Below, piece by piece: positions 27,565 through 38,770 of a stretch of 64,000 nucleotides of DNA. The position numbers and the translations under genes are program-made. Position 1 is the stretch's first letter, and each line of letters starts with the position of its first letter. Below the pieces are notes generated by a model, which was not told the origin of the DNA, did not search any database, and worked only from the letters and a program-made list of their open reading frames with translations. The stretch comes from Gallionellales bacterium GWA2_60_18 (lineage in GTDB: Bacteria > Pseudomonadota > Gammaproteobacteria > Burkholderiales > Gallionellaceae). The stretch is from assembly GCA_001801105.1 (NCBI GenBank), contig MGWS01000006.1, positions 80,053 to 144,052 of the forward strand, given 5' to 3'.

Positions 27565-28659
27565 TTACTGCTGCGCCGATTTCGGCACCGACCACAGGCC
27601 GCCGTCCAGCACCTGCACGTCATAACCGGCCTGCGACAGGATGAAGGCGGCAGCCGCGCTGCGCCGCCCGCTCTGGCAATAGGCGATGTACTTCTTGCCG
27701 CGATCCAGCACGCCGATCGCATTGCGTATGTCGTTCAGCGGCACATTCATCGCACCGCGCAGCTTATCATAGCGGTATTCAGGCGGATGGCGCACGTCGA
27801 GCCACACCGCGCCCCGCGCGACCGCCTGCTTGGCGTCGTCGTAACCGATCTTGTGCAGCAGCGGCTCCTGCATCAGTTCCAGAAAATCCTGCCGTCCGAG
27901 ACGCAGCAGCACACCGTTCGATTTCATGGTGACAGTCGCATTGCGTTTGGCGCTGGATATGAGCGCTTCCTCGCCGAACGCGTCACCCGCCTTCAGGTCG
28001 GCCAGCACCATGTCCGTCCCGCCGACCCGGCGCGTCACCTGGGCGCGTCCGCTGTCGATCAGGTAATAATAATCGCCGTCATCCCCCTCGCGAACGATGA
28101 CGTCTCCGGTCCAGACAGCGACCGCCTCGATGCGTTGCAACAACGCGCTGATGTTCGCCATCGGCAGGTGCGCCAGCGGCCCGTTCTTGAGGCTGTCCGC
28201 GCTAAACATGCTGGAAGTCAGCAGGCGTTTGATGCTGGTCGAGATATCGGCATCGCCTTCGGCAGCGCGGATGGAGGGAACGGAATCGCCCGTGCTGCGC
28301 TGCGGGAATTGGTCCCAGGTCACCATGCGATCCAGCAGATCATCGTCGATGCGTAGCAGATGGCTCTCTCGCACCGCGACGGCGGAGACGATGTCCGGCT
28401 GGCGCTTGCCCAGCGGGTGCTTGGCCCATTCGGAACGCGCGCCTATCGTTACCTTGTTGCCGTCCTGATAGACCAGTTCGATCTCGCCGTCCACCAGATA
28501 GACCGACTGTCCTTGCAGTCCGTGCCGCTGGAACGGGTCGCTGCCCTGCGCGACCGTCTCGATGTGGCAATAGTCGAGCAGTTCGCGCAGGCGCGCCGGG
28601 CTGAAGGTGGAGATCGGCTCCAACCCGGCGAGTACCTTGATGTCGAGCGCGTAAGTCAT
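27565..28659 (-). CDS. Protein with two cyclic-nucleotide-binding domains and a rhodanese domain
   Basis: A 364-residue cytoplasmic protein. The first CNB-like domain (residues 10-120: STFSPARLRELLDYCHIETV, QGQSVYLVDGEIELVYQDG) is somewhat degenerate. The second (160-270) is better conserved, with VIVREGDDGDYYYLIDSGRA and GDAFGEEALISSAKRNATV as the phosphate-binding cassette. The C-terminal rhodanese domain has VWLDVRHPPEYRYDKLRGA and the active loop YCQSGRRS with its cysteine intact. The ATG of MTYALDIK lies four bases after the phosphodiesterase gene, so they are co-transcribed. It may be a cAMP-responsive sulfurtransferase; this domain combination mirrors the kinase-CNB plus rhodanese operon at 3.1-4.8 kb. 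Confidence 0.88.
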   Translation of the reverse strand: MTYALDIKVLAGLEPISTFSPARLRELLDYCHIETVAQGSDPFQRHGLQGQSVYLVDGEIELVYQDGNKVTIGARSEWAKHPLGKRQPDIVSAVAVRESHLLRIDDDLLDRMVTWDQFPQRSTGDSVPSIRAAEGDADISTSIKRLLTSSMFSADSLKNGPLAHLPMANISALLQRIEAVAVWTGDVIVREGDDGDYYYLIDSGRAQVTRRVGGTDMVLADLKAGDAFGEEALISSAKRNATVTMKSNGVLLRLGRQDFLELMQEPLLHKIGYDDAKQAVARGAVWLDVRHPPEYRYDKLRGAMNVPLNDIRNAIGVLDRGKKYIAYCQSGRRSAAAAFILSQAGYDVQVLDGGLWSVPKSAQQ

Positions 28660-28663
28660 TTTT

Positions 28664-29428
28664 TCAGAACTTGAATTCCTGGTTATTGAGCAACATCTTC
28701 GGGCTGCGCCCGGCAACGCTGCTTTCGATCTGCTGCATGGTCAGCTCCACTTCACCCGGCTTGAGATGGGTGATGAACACCTCGGCATCGCCACGAAGTT
28801 TTTTCAGCTCATCTGCCAGCATGGCGGGACAGAGATGCTTGGAAAGCACGGCCAGTTCGCGCTCGCCGTCCGAGAACGCGGTCTCGATGATCAGGTAGCG
28901 CAGATTGCTTATCTTGTTGACTGCCTCCCACAGCGCATCCTGGATAGTAGTGTCGCCGCTGAACACCAGGCTGGCTGCGCCGCTGTCCAGATGATAGCCC
29001 ACTGCGGGCACGGTATGGTTGGCCGGGACCGGCGTGATCCTGCGCCCGTCCAGCACGATGCTCTCGCCCAGCTCCAACGGCTGGTAGCGCAGGAACGGCT
29101 GCCGGTCGTTGGGTATCCCGCTGAAATCCGGCCATATCTGCCAGTTGAAGATATGCTTCCTGAGGATATCCAGCGTCTCCTTGCCGGCATAGACGGTCAG
29201 CGGGCGGTCGCGCATGAAACCCGCGCTGTCCACCATGAACGGGATACTGGCGATATGGTCGAGATGGGCGTGCGTGACGAACACATGGTCGATCATGCTC
29301 AGTTCGGTCAGGCTGAGTTCGCCCACACCGGTGCCGGCATCGATCAGCACGTCGTGGTCGAGCAGGAACGAGGTGGTGTGCAGATTGCCACCGATCCCGC
29401 CGCTGCATCCCAGTACCCTGAGTTTCAT
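28664..29428 (-). CDS. Metallo-beta-lactamase-fold cyclic-nucleotide phosphodiesterase-like (class II PDE type)
   Basis: A 254-residue single-domain MBL-fold hydrolase. The dinuclear metal motif is VTHAHLDHIASIP, further ligands are in VFSGDTTIQ (Asp) and FITHLKPG (His), and PVPANHTVPAVGYHL provides another histidine. VLGCSGGIGGNLHTTSFLL at the start is typical of class II cAMP phosphodiesterases. Its position between a nucleotide cyclase and a cNMP-binding protein supports cAMP/cGMP hydrolysis, although MBL phosphodiesterases also act on other substrates. The start at MKLRVLG has AAAGG ten bases upstream; an ATG six codons earlier is possible. Confidence 0.82.
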   Translation of the reverse strand: MKLRVLGCSGGIGGNLHTTSFLLDHDVLIDAGTGVGELSLTELSMIDHVFVTHAHLDHIASIPFMVDSAGFMRDRPLTVYAGKETLDILRKHIFNWQIWPDFSGIPNDRQPFLRYQPLELGESIVLDGRRITPVPANHTVPAVGYHLDSGAASLVFSGDTTIQDALWEAVNKISNLRYLIIETAFSDGERELAVLSKHLCPAMLADELKKLRGDAEVFITHLKPGEVELTMQQIESSVAGRSPKMLLNNQEFKF

Positions 29429-29487
29429 CGTTTGATTACCTTTCATTCTGGTGAGTGGCAAGTGGAGCGGCGCGGCGCGCCTCAGTT

Positions 29488-29567
29488 GTAGGGTGGGCAC
29501 GTTTTTTGTGCCCACGCGGAAATAACCTCCGCTGACCGCGTGGGCACAAAAATCGTGCCCACCCTAC
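29488..29567. repeat. Palindromic REP-like element, family A
   Basis: GTAGGGTGGGCACGTTTTTT, a GTGCCCACGCGG inner arm, a centre of about 16 bases, then the mirrored arms ending CGTGCCCACCCTAC. It is nearly base-for-base the copy at 2825. Here it lies between two genes read in the same direction (cyclase and phosphodiesterase), so it could reduce read-through or stabilise the upstream message. Confidence 0.85.
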
Positions 29568-29582
29568 ACCACTCCCCACTCC

Positions 29583-31805
29583 CTATTTCGTCTCGAACAC
29601 GAACACGCCATCCCAGTCCGTGGGCGGCGGGTTCTTGCGGAAATGGACGACGCGTTCCGCATAGATGCCATACAGCTTGGTGTCCGGGGCCATGCGTTGC
29701 AGGTTCATCAGTTGCAGCTCTGCCTGATCCCAGTCCTGCTTGCGGTATAAGCGGCGCACCTCGTGGAACAGCTTGACCTCGTCGAGCAGCTCCTTGCCCA
29801 CTTCGCCGGCCAATCCGATCGGTTCGTAGATCGCGATGGGCTTGTCCTTGCCTTTCACGCGCACGTGGTCGAGCTCGCGATAGACGAAATCCGTCACCAG
29901 GTTATGGGTGTTCTCGCCGACGATGATGCCCACGCCGTATTGCTTGGTGATGCCTTCCAGGCGCGAAGCCAGGTTCACTTCGTCGCCCATCACGGTGTAG
30001 GCGACGCGCACTTCGGAGCCCATGTTGCCGACGCTGACGCGTCCGCTGTTGATGCCCACGCCGACGTGTATCTCCGGCCAACCGCGCTCCTTGAGATGCG
30101 GCTGCAACGCCGCCAGCGTCGCCTGCATCTCGATGCCGGCCAGCATGGCATGGCGCGCATGCGCTGCATCCGGCAACGGCGCGCCCCAGAAGGCCATGAT
30201 GCAATCGCCCATGTATTTGTCGATGGTGCCGCGATGCTTGTATACCACGCGCGACAGCGGCGTCAGGAACTCGTTCATCAGCAGCGTCAGCTCTTTCGGG
30301 TCCAGCCCTTCCGAGATGCTGGTGAAGCCGCGCACATCGGAGAACAGGATGGTCATCTCGCGGCTCTCGCCTTCCATGGACACGCTTTCCGGATGCTCCG
30401 CCATCTCGTCGACCAGCTCGCTCGGCACGTACTGTCCGAACAGGCTGGTGATCTGGCGCTTGGTACGCGATTCGACGAAATAGCCCCAGGACATGTTCAG
30501 CGCGAACAACAGCGCGATCATCGCCAGGCTGTTCGCGATCGGCATCAACAGGTTGCCGTAGTGCCACGAGATCAGGCTCACGCCCTGCGTGACCGAAAAC
30601 ACGAATACCGAGACCAGTATCCCTTTGGCCGCACCCATTTTCGGCAGCAGGAAACTCAAGGCGGCGCCGATCAGCAACAGCCAGAGCACCTCGGCACCGA
30701 GCATGTAGGCGGGACGTTCCTTCAGGTTCTGGTCGAGGATGCCGGAAAGCATGTTGGCGTGGACCTCCACCCCGGGATAGACCTCGGCCACCGGCGTGGC
30801 GCGCATATCCAGCAGGCCGGGCGCAGTGGTGCCCACCAGCACGATCTTGTCCTTGAGCTGCGCCGCATCGATGCGGTCATGCAGCACATCCGCGATGGAG
30901 ATGTAGCGATAGCTGCCCTGTCGTCCGCGGAACGGCACGAAGGTGGCCACATCGCTGTCCACCGGTATCCTGAGTTTGCCGCCCGAAGCCTCCAGTTCCA
31001 GCCATTCCAGTCCGGCATAGCCATCGCTCCCGCCTTCGGCAAAGCCCGGCAGCACGTCCGGCTGATCCATCAAGGTGCGCACCATGGCCAGCGAGAGCGA
31101 TTCGTAATAAGCCCCGCTGTGTTCCACCAGCATCGGCACCCGACGCACCACGCCGTCGCTGTCCACCAGCGGATTGAAGTGTCCGGCGCTGGCCGCGGCC
31201 TGTTGCAGTTCGGGAAGATTCGCCCCGTAGCCGCTCCACGAGGTGAAGCCGATCGGACGCCCCTCGAAGGCGCCTGCCGGGAACACTGGCGCGGGCAACG
31301 CACCGGAGATGCTGGCCTTCGCGCTGCTGGTCAGGTAATAACCCAGCACCACCTTGCGCCCCTTGATCTTGCCGGCGAACAGGTTGTCGTATTCGAGTTG
31401 CGGCTGTAGCCGGGCCAGCGCCGCCTTGAACTGCGCATCGTTCCGGAGCTGCTCCTGGCCGAGACGCTGCAACACCTTGAGCCCGGAGCTCTCGTCCTTC
31501 TCGGCGAACACCACGTCGAAGCCGACCACCGCGATGCCGTGCTTGTCGAACAGCTTGTCCATCAGCAGGCCGAGGCGGTCGCGGCTCCAGGGCCAGCGCC
31601 CTTCTTCCTTCAGACTTTTTTCGTCGATGTCGAGGATGACGATGCGCTCATCCTGCGTGCGCGGCATGGTCAGCTGCAACTGGTAGTCGTACAGGAGGCT
31701 CGAGACTCGATCGATGAAACCGAAGCGGAACAGTTGAGCGGCATTGCCGGCGAACGCCAGCACCACCAGCAGCCCCAGCCCGATCAGGATTGCATTCTTT
31801 TTCAC
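29583..31805 (-). CDS. CHASE2-domain class III adenylate/guanylate cyclase
   Basis: A 740-residue membrane receptor cyclase. One N-terminal helix (ILIGLGLLVVLAFAGNA), a periplasmic CHASE2 domain (residues 30-370, with VILDIDEKSLKEEGRWPWSR and KIVLVGTTAPGLLDMRATPV), three helices, then the cyclase domain. Catalytic residues are present: metal aspartates in MTILFSDVRGF and YMGDCIMAFWGAP, the base-selecting lysine in TIDKYMGD, and GDEVNLASRLE with the transition-state residues. The lysine/aspartate pair favours ATP over GTP (inferred). It is co-oriented with FHA, PP2C and CHASE2-kinase genes upstream and a phosphodiesterase downstream. Confidence 0.93.
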   Translation of the reverse strand: MKKNAILIGLGLLVVLAFAGNAAQLFRFGFIDRVSSLLYDYQLQLTMPRTQDERIVILDIDEKSLKEEGRWPWSRDRLGLLMDKLFDKHGIAVVGFDVVFAEKDESSGLKVLQRLGQEQLRNDAQFKAALARLQPQLEYDNLFAGKIKGRKVVLGYYLTSSAKASISGALPAPVFPAGAFEGRPIGFTSWSGYGANLPELQQAAASAGHFNPLVDSDGVVRRVPMLVEHSGAYYESLSLAMVRTLMDQPDVLPGFAEGGSDGYAGLEWLELEASGGKLRIPVDSDVATFVPFRGRQGSYRYISIADVLHDRIDAAQLKDKIVLVGTTAPGLLDMRATPVAEVYPGVEVHANMLSGILDQNLKERPAYMLGAEVLWLLLIGAALSFLLPKMGAAKGILVSVFVFSVTQGVSLISWHYGNLLMPIANSLAMIALLFALNMSWGYFVESRTKRQITSLFGQYVPSELVDEMAEHPESVSMEGESREMTILFSDVRGFTSISEGLDPKELTLLMNEFLTPLSRVVYKHRGTIDKYMGDCIMAFWGAPLPDAAHARHAMLAGIEMQATLAALQPHLKERGWPEIHVGVGINSGRVSVGNMGSEVRVAYTVMGDEVNLASRLEGITKQYGVGIIVGENTHNLVTDFVYRELDHVRVKGKDKPIAIYEPIGLAGEVGKELLDEVKLFHEVRRLYRKQDWDQAELQLMNLQRMAPDTKLYGIYAERVVHFRKNPPPTDWDGVFVFETK

Positions 31806-31866
31806 GCCGCGTCCTTTGATGGAAGATTGCCGGAGCCGATATCCGGGAATCGCTTGATGCCGGTCG

Positions 31867-32679
31867 TCAGCCCTTCAGATAAAACTCCATCTTGACCCCC
31901 GCCAACTCGATCATGTCGTGATCGTTCAGTTGATGCGGCTGGTCGCCCAATGTCTGCCCGTTCACCATGGGATGATGCGCGCCCTCGACATGGGTGATGA
32001 AGAAACCGTGCGGACGGCGGGTCAGCACGGCGACCTGCACGCCCGGCTTGCCCAGCGTGGTGAGATTCTTCACCAGCTCGAGCTCCTTGCCGGTGTTGGG
32101 GCCGGTCAATATCTGCACCGCCGCAGCCTGCGGGGACGGCGTGGCAGCCGGGACTGTTTGCGTGGCGACCGGGGATGCCGGCGCTACCGCAGGCTGCGCC
32201 GCCGTCCGCTGCGGCTCGAACTTGCCGGTTCTTTCGGCGACCGCTTGCGCCGGTACATTCTCCGGGGCGGCAGGCGGCTTCATGAAACCCGCCGTGTCCC
32301 CGGCCTTCTCCGTGTCCTGTGCAGCCTGCTTGGGCGGTGTGCGCAACACCATGGTCTTTTCGAAATCGGTCGCATCGGCTTGGCTGACCTGATCGTTGAT
32401 GTATTTCAGCTTGTATTTGCCGATCCCGACCAAGTCGTTGTTCTGCAGGAAATGCTTCAGGGCCGGCACCCCGTTCACTTCCAGCCCGTTGGTGCTGTTC
32501 AGGTCTTCGAGGAAAGAATCGTGCAGGATGGTGACGACTGCGGCATGTTCGCCGCTCACCGCCAGGTTGTCGATGACGATGTCGTTATGCGGCTTGCGCC
32601 CGATGGTGACGCGCTCCTTGTTCAGGGGATATTCCTTGATCACCACCCCATCCATGCTGAGTATCAATTTTGCAGCCAT
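31867..32679 (-). CDS. FHA-domain phosphothreonine-binding protein
   Basis: A 270-residue soluble protein. The N-terminal FHA domain (1-95) keeps the phosphopeptide-binding residues: TIGRKPHNDIVIDNLAVSGEHA and EDLNSTNGLEVNG. A Pro/Ala-rich linker with a candidate phospho-site (FEKTMVLRTPP) joins it to a second, divergent FHA-like domain (residues 190-270: GKELELVKNLTTLGKPG, HPMVNGQTLGDQ). The start is MAAKLILSMDG. It sits between the cyclase and the PP2C genes and probably reads the phosphorylation state set by the neighbouring kinase and phosphatase. Confidence 0.9.
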   Translation of the reverse strand: MAAKLILSMDGVVIKEYPLNKERVTIGRKPHNDIVIDNLAVSGEHAAVVTILHDSFLEDLNSTNGLEVNGVPALKHFLQNNDLVGIGKYKLKYINDQVSQADATDFEKTMVLRTPPKQAAQDTEKAGDTAGFMKPPAAPENVPAQAVAERTGKFEPQRTAAQPAVAPASPVATQTVPAATPSPQAAAVQILTGPNTGKELELVKNLTTLGKPGVQVAVLTRRPHGFFITHVEGAHHPMVNGQTLGDQPHQLNDHDMIELAGVKMEFYLKG

Positions 32680-32708
32680 AGTCACGCCCCCCGCTAATCC
32701 CAATCAGG

Positions 32709-33536
32709 TTATCTCTTGAACCAGTTCAGCAGCATCGACAGCCAGCCGCGCGGTGCGGCGAATTCGCCCGCGACCTTCACCAGTATCACCGACACATTGT
32801 CGCGGCCGCCGTTGTCGTTCGCCATCTGGATCAATTGTTCCGCCGCGAGCGGCAAATTACCTTGCATCGCGTACAGCGTGGCCTCGATATCCCCATCTTC
32901 CACCATGTCGTTCAGGCCGTCCGAACACAGCAGGTAGATATCGCCGACGATCACGTCATACACATGTATCTCCGGTATCACCTCGGCCTCGATCCCGACC
33001 GCGCGGGTCACCAGATTCTTGTTCTTGGACAGCCGCGCATCCTCGGCGCTGATCATCCCGCTGTCGATCTGCTCCTGCAATAGCGAATGGTCGCGCGTGA
33101 TCGCCTCCAGCATCCCGTCGCGCAGGCGGTACATGCGCGAATCGCCGATATGTCCGACCACGACTCGGTTGTCGTAAAACAACCCGGACACGATGGTGGT
33201 GCCCATGCCGGCATATTGCGGCTGGCTCTGCGCGGCCTGGTAGATCGAGGTGTTCGCCTTGCGGATGTTGTCGCGCAGCACCACCACCCCCAGATCCTCG
33301 CCGGATGCCTCGTCGCGTTCGATCGGGCTGGCATGTTGCAGACGTTGCGCGATCTCGGTCGCCACCACCGAGATGGCGATGCCGCTCGCTACCTCTCCGG
33401 CGTTGTAGCCGCCCATGCCGTCGGCCAGCACGACCAGGCCGCAAGCCGGTTCCTGCGCCACGCTGTCCTCGTTGTGCGAGCGCACCATGCCCGGATCGGT
33501 GCGGCTGACTATCTCAAGCGCATCATCTATCTTCAT
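32709..33536 (-). CDS. PP2C-family Ser/Thr protein phosphatase
   Basis: A 275-residue cytoplasmic PPM phosphatase (PrpC/Stp-like). Metal-site motifs are all there: RSHNEDSV, VVLADGMGGYNAGEVAS, GHIGDSRMYRLRDG, LLCSDGLNDMVEDG and NGGRDNVSVILV. It lies three bases from the end of the CHASE2-kinase gene upstream, so the kinase and its likely counter-acting phosphatase are co-expressed. Its length is slightly above the ~240 residues usual for Stp because of a tail (RGWLSMLLNWFKR) that could touch the membrane. Confidence 0.95.
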   Translation of the reverse strand: MKIDDALEIVSRTDPGMVRSHNEDSVAQEPACGLVVLADGMGGYNAGEVASGIAISVVATEIAQRLQHASPIERDEASGEDLGVVVLRDNIRKANTSIYQAAQSQPQYAGMGTTIVSGLFYDNRVVVGHIGDSRMYRLRDGMLEAITRDHSLLQEQIDSGMISAEDARLSKNKNLVTRAVGIEAEVIPEIHVYDVIVGDIYLLCSDGLNDMVEDGDIEATLYAMQGNLPLAAEQLIQMANDNGGRDNVSVILVKVAGEFAAPRGWLSMLLNWFKR

Positions 33537-33539
33537 CGT

Positions 33540-36074
<2,535 letters not shown>

Positions 36075-36146
36075 CGTTAGCCCATGATGATTGAGGTCAT
36101 GGGGCGGATATTAAGGTATTTCGCAACAACTCACCACAAAGCCAGG

Positions 36147-36572
36147 TTATCCGACCAGCAGTACGGGACAGGTAGGCAGATGCAGCACCTTGTTCACTAC
36201 CGAGCCGAGCAACAGGGATTGCAGTCCGCCCTCACCCCGCCGCCCCATCGCGATCTGGTCCACGCCCTGCTCGGCGGCATATTGCACGATGGCTTGCGCC
36301 GGCGTGCCGATACTGATGTGGTACTGGTAGGACAAGCCGGCGGCTTCCAGCGCATCGCGCGCCAGTTGCAACGCCGTCATGCCCTGCTCGCGGTAATAGT
36401 CGTCGATGGTCTGCTGATTGATGAACAGCTTGACGTTGGCGCTCGCCACATTCCACTGCACGTTCAGCAGCAGCACCTGCGGCCTCTCCTTCAGTTCGGC
36501 GGCGTGGCCGATCACATATTCAACCACACGCAATGCATTGGCCGAGCCATCGACCGGGATCAGTATCTTCAT
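36147..36572 (-). CDS. Universal stress protein (UspA family)
   Basis: A 141-residue single Usp domain. The ATP-binding aspartate is in ILIPVDGSANALRVV, and the nucleotide loop GRRGEGGLQSLLLGSVVNKV fits G-2x-G-9x-G(S/T). It is thus the ATP-binding subclass rather than UspA sensu stricto. It follows the terC gene by 12 bases and is probably co-transcribed with it. Such proteins dimerise in the cytoplasm and modulate stress survival. Confidence 0.93.
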   Translation of the reverse strand: MKILIPVDGSANALRVVEYVIGHAAELKERPQVLLLNVQWNVASANVKLFINQQTIDDYYREQGMTALQLARDALEAAGLSYQYHISIGTPAQAIVQYAAEQGVDQIAMGRRGEGGLQSLLLGSVVNKVLHLPTCPVLLVG

Positions 36573-36584
36573 CGTCGAATCTCC

Positions 36585-37325
36585 TTATTTGCCATCCTTG
36601 TCGGCGGAAACCGCCACATCCACCAGATCGACCGCCTTGATCGCGGCCGCCTTGCGCAAGGCCAGCCACCAGCCGGCGGCCAGCACGAACAGGGCGCATG
36701 CGGCAGGCAGCAGCCAGTGCAGATAATGATGCGCCTCGGTCAGCTCCTTGAACAGCGCCTCGGTGACCAACATCTCGCCCGCCACGTAGCCGAGCAGCGC
36801 GCCGCCCGCATAGATGATGAAGGGATAGCGGTCGATCAGTTTGAGCACCAGCTGGCTGCTCCACGCGATCATCGGGATGCTGACCAACAGGCCGAACACC
36901 AGCAGCGACACATTGCCCTTGGCGGCAGCCGCCACGCCCAGCACATTGTCCAGGCTCATCACGAAATCGGCGATGATGATGGTCTTGATCGCGCCCCACA
37001 GATGCGCCTCGGCCTTGATGTTGCCTTCGCCGTGCGCCTCATCCTCCGGCAGGATCAGCTTGATGCCGATCCACAGCAGCAGCAACGCGCCGACCAGTTT
37101 GAGATAGGGCAGAGATAGCAGACTCACCGCAAAGAAGGTCAGCACGATGCGCAACCCGATCGCACCGCCGACGCCGTACAGGATGCCCTTGCGGCGCTGC
37201 GCCTCGGGCAGGTTGCGGCAGGCCAGCGCGATCACCACCGCGTTGTCGCCCGACAGCAGCAGGTCGATCATGATGATCTTGAACACGTCCACCCAGAACT
37301 GGGGGGTTTGCAGCATCTCCAGCAT
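36585..37325 (-). CDS. TerC/Alx-family integral membrane protein (YjbE type)
   Basis: A 246-residue polytopic protein with about seven helices. The family signature is duplicated: DLLLSGDNAVVIALACRNLP in the first half and ADFVMSLDNVLGVAAAA in the second, each with the membrane-embedded acidic residues thought to handle metal ions. TerC-like proteins export manganese or assist metal loading of exported proteins. I looked for the Mn-sensing yybP-ykoY aptamer in the leader and did not see its conserved loops. The gene is followed closely by usp. Confidence 0.92.
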   Translation of the reverse strand: MLEMLQTPQFWVDVFKIIMIDLLLSGDNAVVIALACRNLPEAQRRKGILYGVGGAIGLRIVLTFFAVSLLSLPYLKLVGALLLLWIGIKLILPEDEAHGEGNIKAEAHLWGAIKTIIIADFVMSLDNVLGVAAAAKGNVSLLVFGLLVSIPMIAWSSQLVLKLIDRYPFIIYAGGALLGYVAGEMLVTEALFKELTEAHHYLHWLLPAACALFVLAAGWWLALRKAAAIKAVDLVDVAVSADKDGK

Positions 37326-37370
37326 TTTTTGAGAGCCTTTTCGGGAAGGGGAAAGAATACAAGCGGGGCA

Positions 37371-37399
37371 CCGATGCCCTCATCGGCGCGCGGGCGCCA
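37371..37399 (-). terminator. Tandem hairpins between the sensor kinase gene and terC
   Basis: CCGATGCCCTCATCGG is a perfect 6-base stem with a 4-base loop. Next to it, GGCGCGCGGGCGCC can form a second GC-only stem. They lie two bases after the stop codon of the histidine kinase gene and before terC. There is no T-run, so this would be a weak or Rho-assisted stop. Confidence 0.4.
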
Positions 37400-37401
37400 T
37401 C

Positions 37402-38769
37402 TTACCCAAATATCCCGGATCGTGCCGCTCGCGCGGCTTGGTGGGGGAAACTCAGCGTCACGCGCAGCCCCCGGCCTGCACTCTCCGGCGCGAATCGCAA
37501 CGATGCGCCATGTACTTCGGCGATGCGTTTGACGATGGATAATCCCAGGCCGCTGCCGCTCGCCTGTGTATCCGCAGGGCGGTAGAAGCGCTCCGTCAGC
37601 CGCGCCATCTCCTGTTGCGGGATACCCGGCCCGTCATCGCTCACCGACAGGCTAGGTGCATCCCGCTCACGGGCGATGCTTACCCGCACAGCAGTTCCCG
37701 GCGGCGTATGGCGCACTGCGTTGTCGATCAGGTTGCGCATCAGGATGCGCAACAGTTCCGGGTTGCCGTTCACGGTAACCGCTTCGCCTTCCGCCAGTTC
37801 GATGCGCACGCCGCGCACCAGCGCAGACGGTGCGATCGCCGCAATCTCGCCCGCTGCGATGTCACGCAGGGTGCATGATCCGGTCGCACTGCCATCCAGC
37901 GCATCCACCCGCGCCAGCGTCAGCAACTGGTCGATCAGGTGCGCGGCGCGGTCGCAACCAAGGATGGCATTGTCCAGCGCATGCAGCCGTTCTTCCTCCC
38001 CGGATGCGGCGCGCGCCACCTGCGCCTGCGCCTTGATCGCGGCCACCGGCGTGCGCAGCTCATGCGCCGCATCGGCGGTGAAACGCCGCTCCCTGCGCAT
38101 CGCCTCGTCTATGCGCACGAACAGCCGGTTGAGCCGCTCGATCAGCGGCAATACTTCGCGCGGCACCGCAGCGGCGTCGAGCGGCGCAAGCGCTTCAGCA
38201 TCGCGCTGTTCGACCTCGCGCGCCAGCCGCTCCAGCGGTTGCAGGCCGCGTGCCACCGCCACCCACAGCAGCAATGCCAGCAGCGGCAGGGAGAACAGCA
38301 GCGGTTTGAGCAGGTTAGCCGCGATGCCGCGCGCCACATCTTCGCGAGTGTCGGCGCGTTCCGCCACCTGCACCAGATATTCGCCGGTCTCGTCCCAGGT
38401 GCTGAACACGCGCCAGCGATGGCCATCCAGGGTGCTGTCGCTGAAACCGTGCTGTTTATCTGCCAGATGTCGTTGCGGGGCATTGGCGGAATGCAGGCGC
38501 AACTGATCCCCGTTCTCCCATACCTGAAAGGCGACGCGGCGAGCGTATTTGTGCAGCAACGGCGCATGCTCGGTCTCGATCTCGTCCAGCTCGTGCGACG
38601 CCTGTGCGGCCAGCAGCGCGGCGGCCTGCGCCAAGTGCGCATCCAGCACCTCGTCGAATTCCTCGCGCGCATCGAAATAGGTGAACGCGGACGCCGCCAG
38701 CCACACCGCAGCGACGGTCGCAATCGCCAGCACCAGCAGGCGTTGTTTCAGCGAGGCGTGGCCGCGCAT
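37402..38769 (-). CDS. Sensor histidine kinase (QseC/PmrB-like)
   Basis: A 455-residue inner-membrane kinase: helix 1 (RLLVLAIATVAAVWLAASAF), a periplasmic sensor of about 140 residues, helix 2 (LLKPLLFSLPLLALLLWVAVA), a HAMP-like linker, the H-box FTADAAHELRTPVAAIKAQ with the phosphoaccepting histidine, N-box LIDNAVRHT, and ATP-lid motifs VSDDGPGIP and GSGLGLSIVKRI. The start at MRGHASLKQ is one base after the response-regulator stop. It pairs with the upstream regulator, and the adjacent shp operon is the likely target. Confidence 0.93.
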   Translation of the reverse strand: MRGHASLKQRLLVLAIATVAAVWLAASAFTYFDAREEFDEVLDAHLAQAAALLAAQASHELDEIETEHAPLLHKYARRVAFQVWENGDQLRLHSANAPQRHLADKQHGFSDSTLDGHRWRVFSTWDETGEYLVQVAERADTREDVARGIAANLLKPLLFSLPLLALLLWVAVARGLQPLERLAREVEQRDAEALAPLDAAAVPREVLPLIERLNRLFVRIDEAMRRERRFTADAAHELRTPVAAIKAQAQVARAASGEEERLHALDNAILGCDRAAHLIDQLLTLARVDALDGSATGSCTLRDIAAGEIAAIAPSALVRGVRIELAEGEAVTVNGNPELLRILMRNLIDNAVRHTPPGTAVRVSIARERDAPSLSVSDDGPGIPQQEMARLTERFYRPADTQASGSGLGLSIVKRIAEVHGASLRFAPESAGRGLRVTLSFPHQAARAARSGIFG

Positions 38770-38770
38770 C

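Noticed and set aside
29763..31409. A 548-codon plus-strand frame opposite the cyclase
   Set aside because: Same antisense effect; the cyclase motifs on the minus strand account for the sequence.
37326..37401. A yybP-ykoY manganese riboswitch before terC
   Set aside because: The 75-base leader is too short and lacks the conserved aptamer loops; only two plain hairpins are seen.
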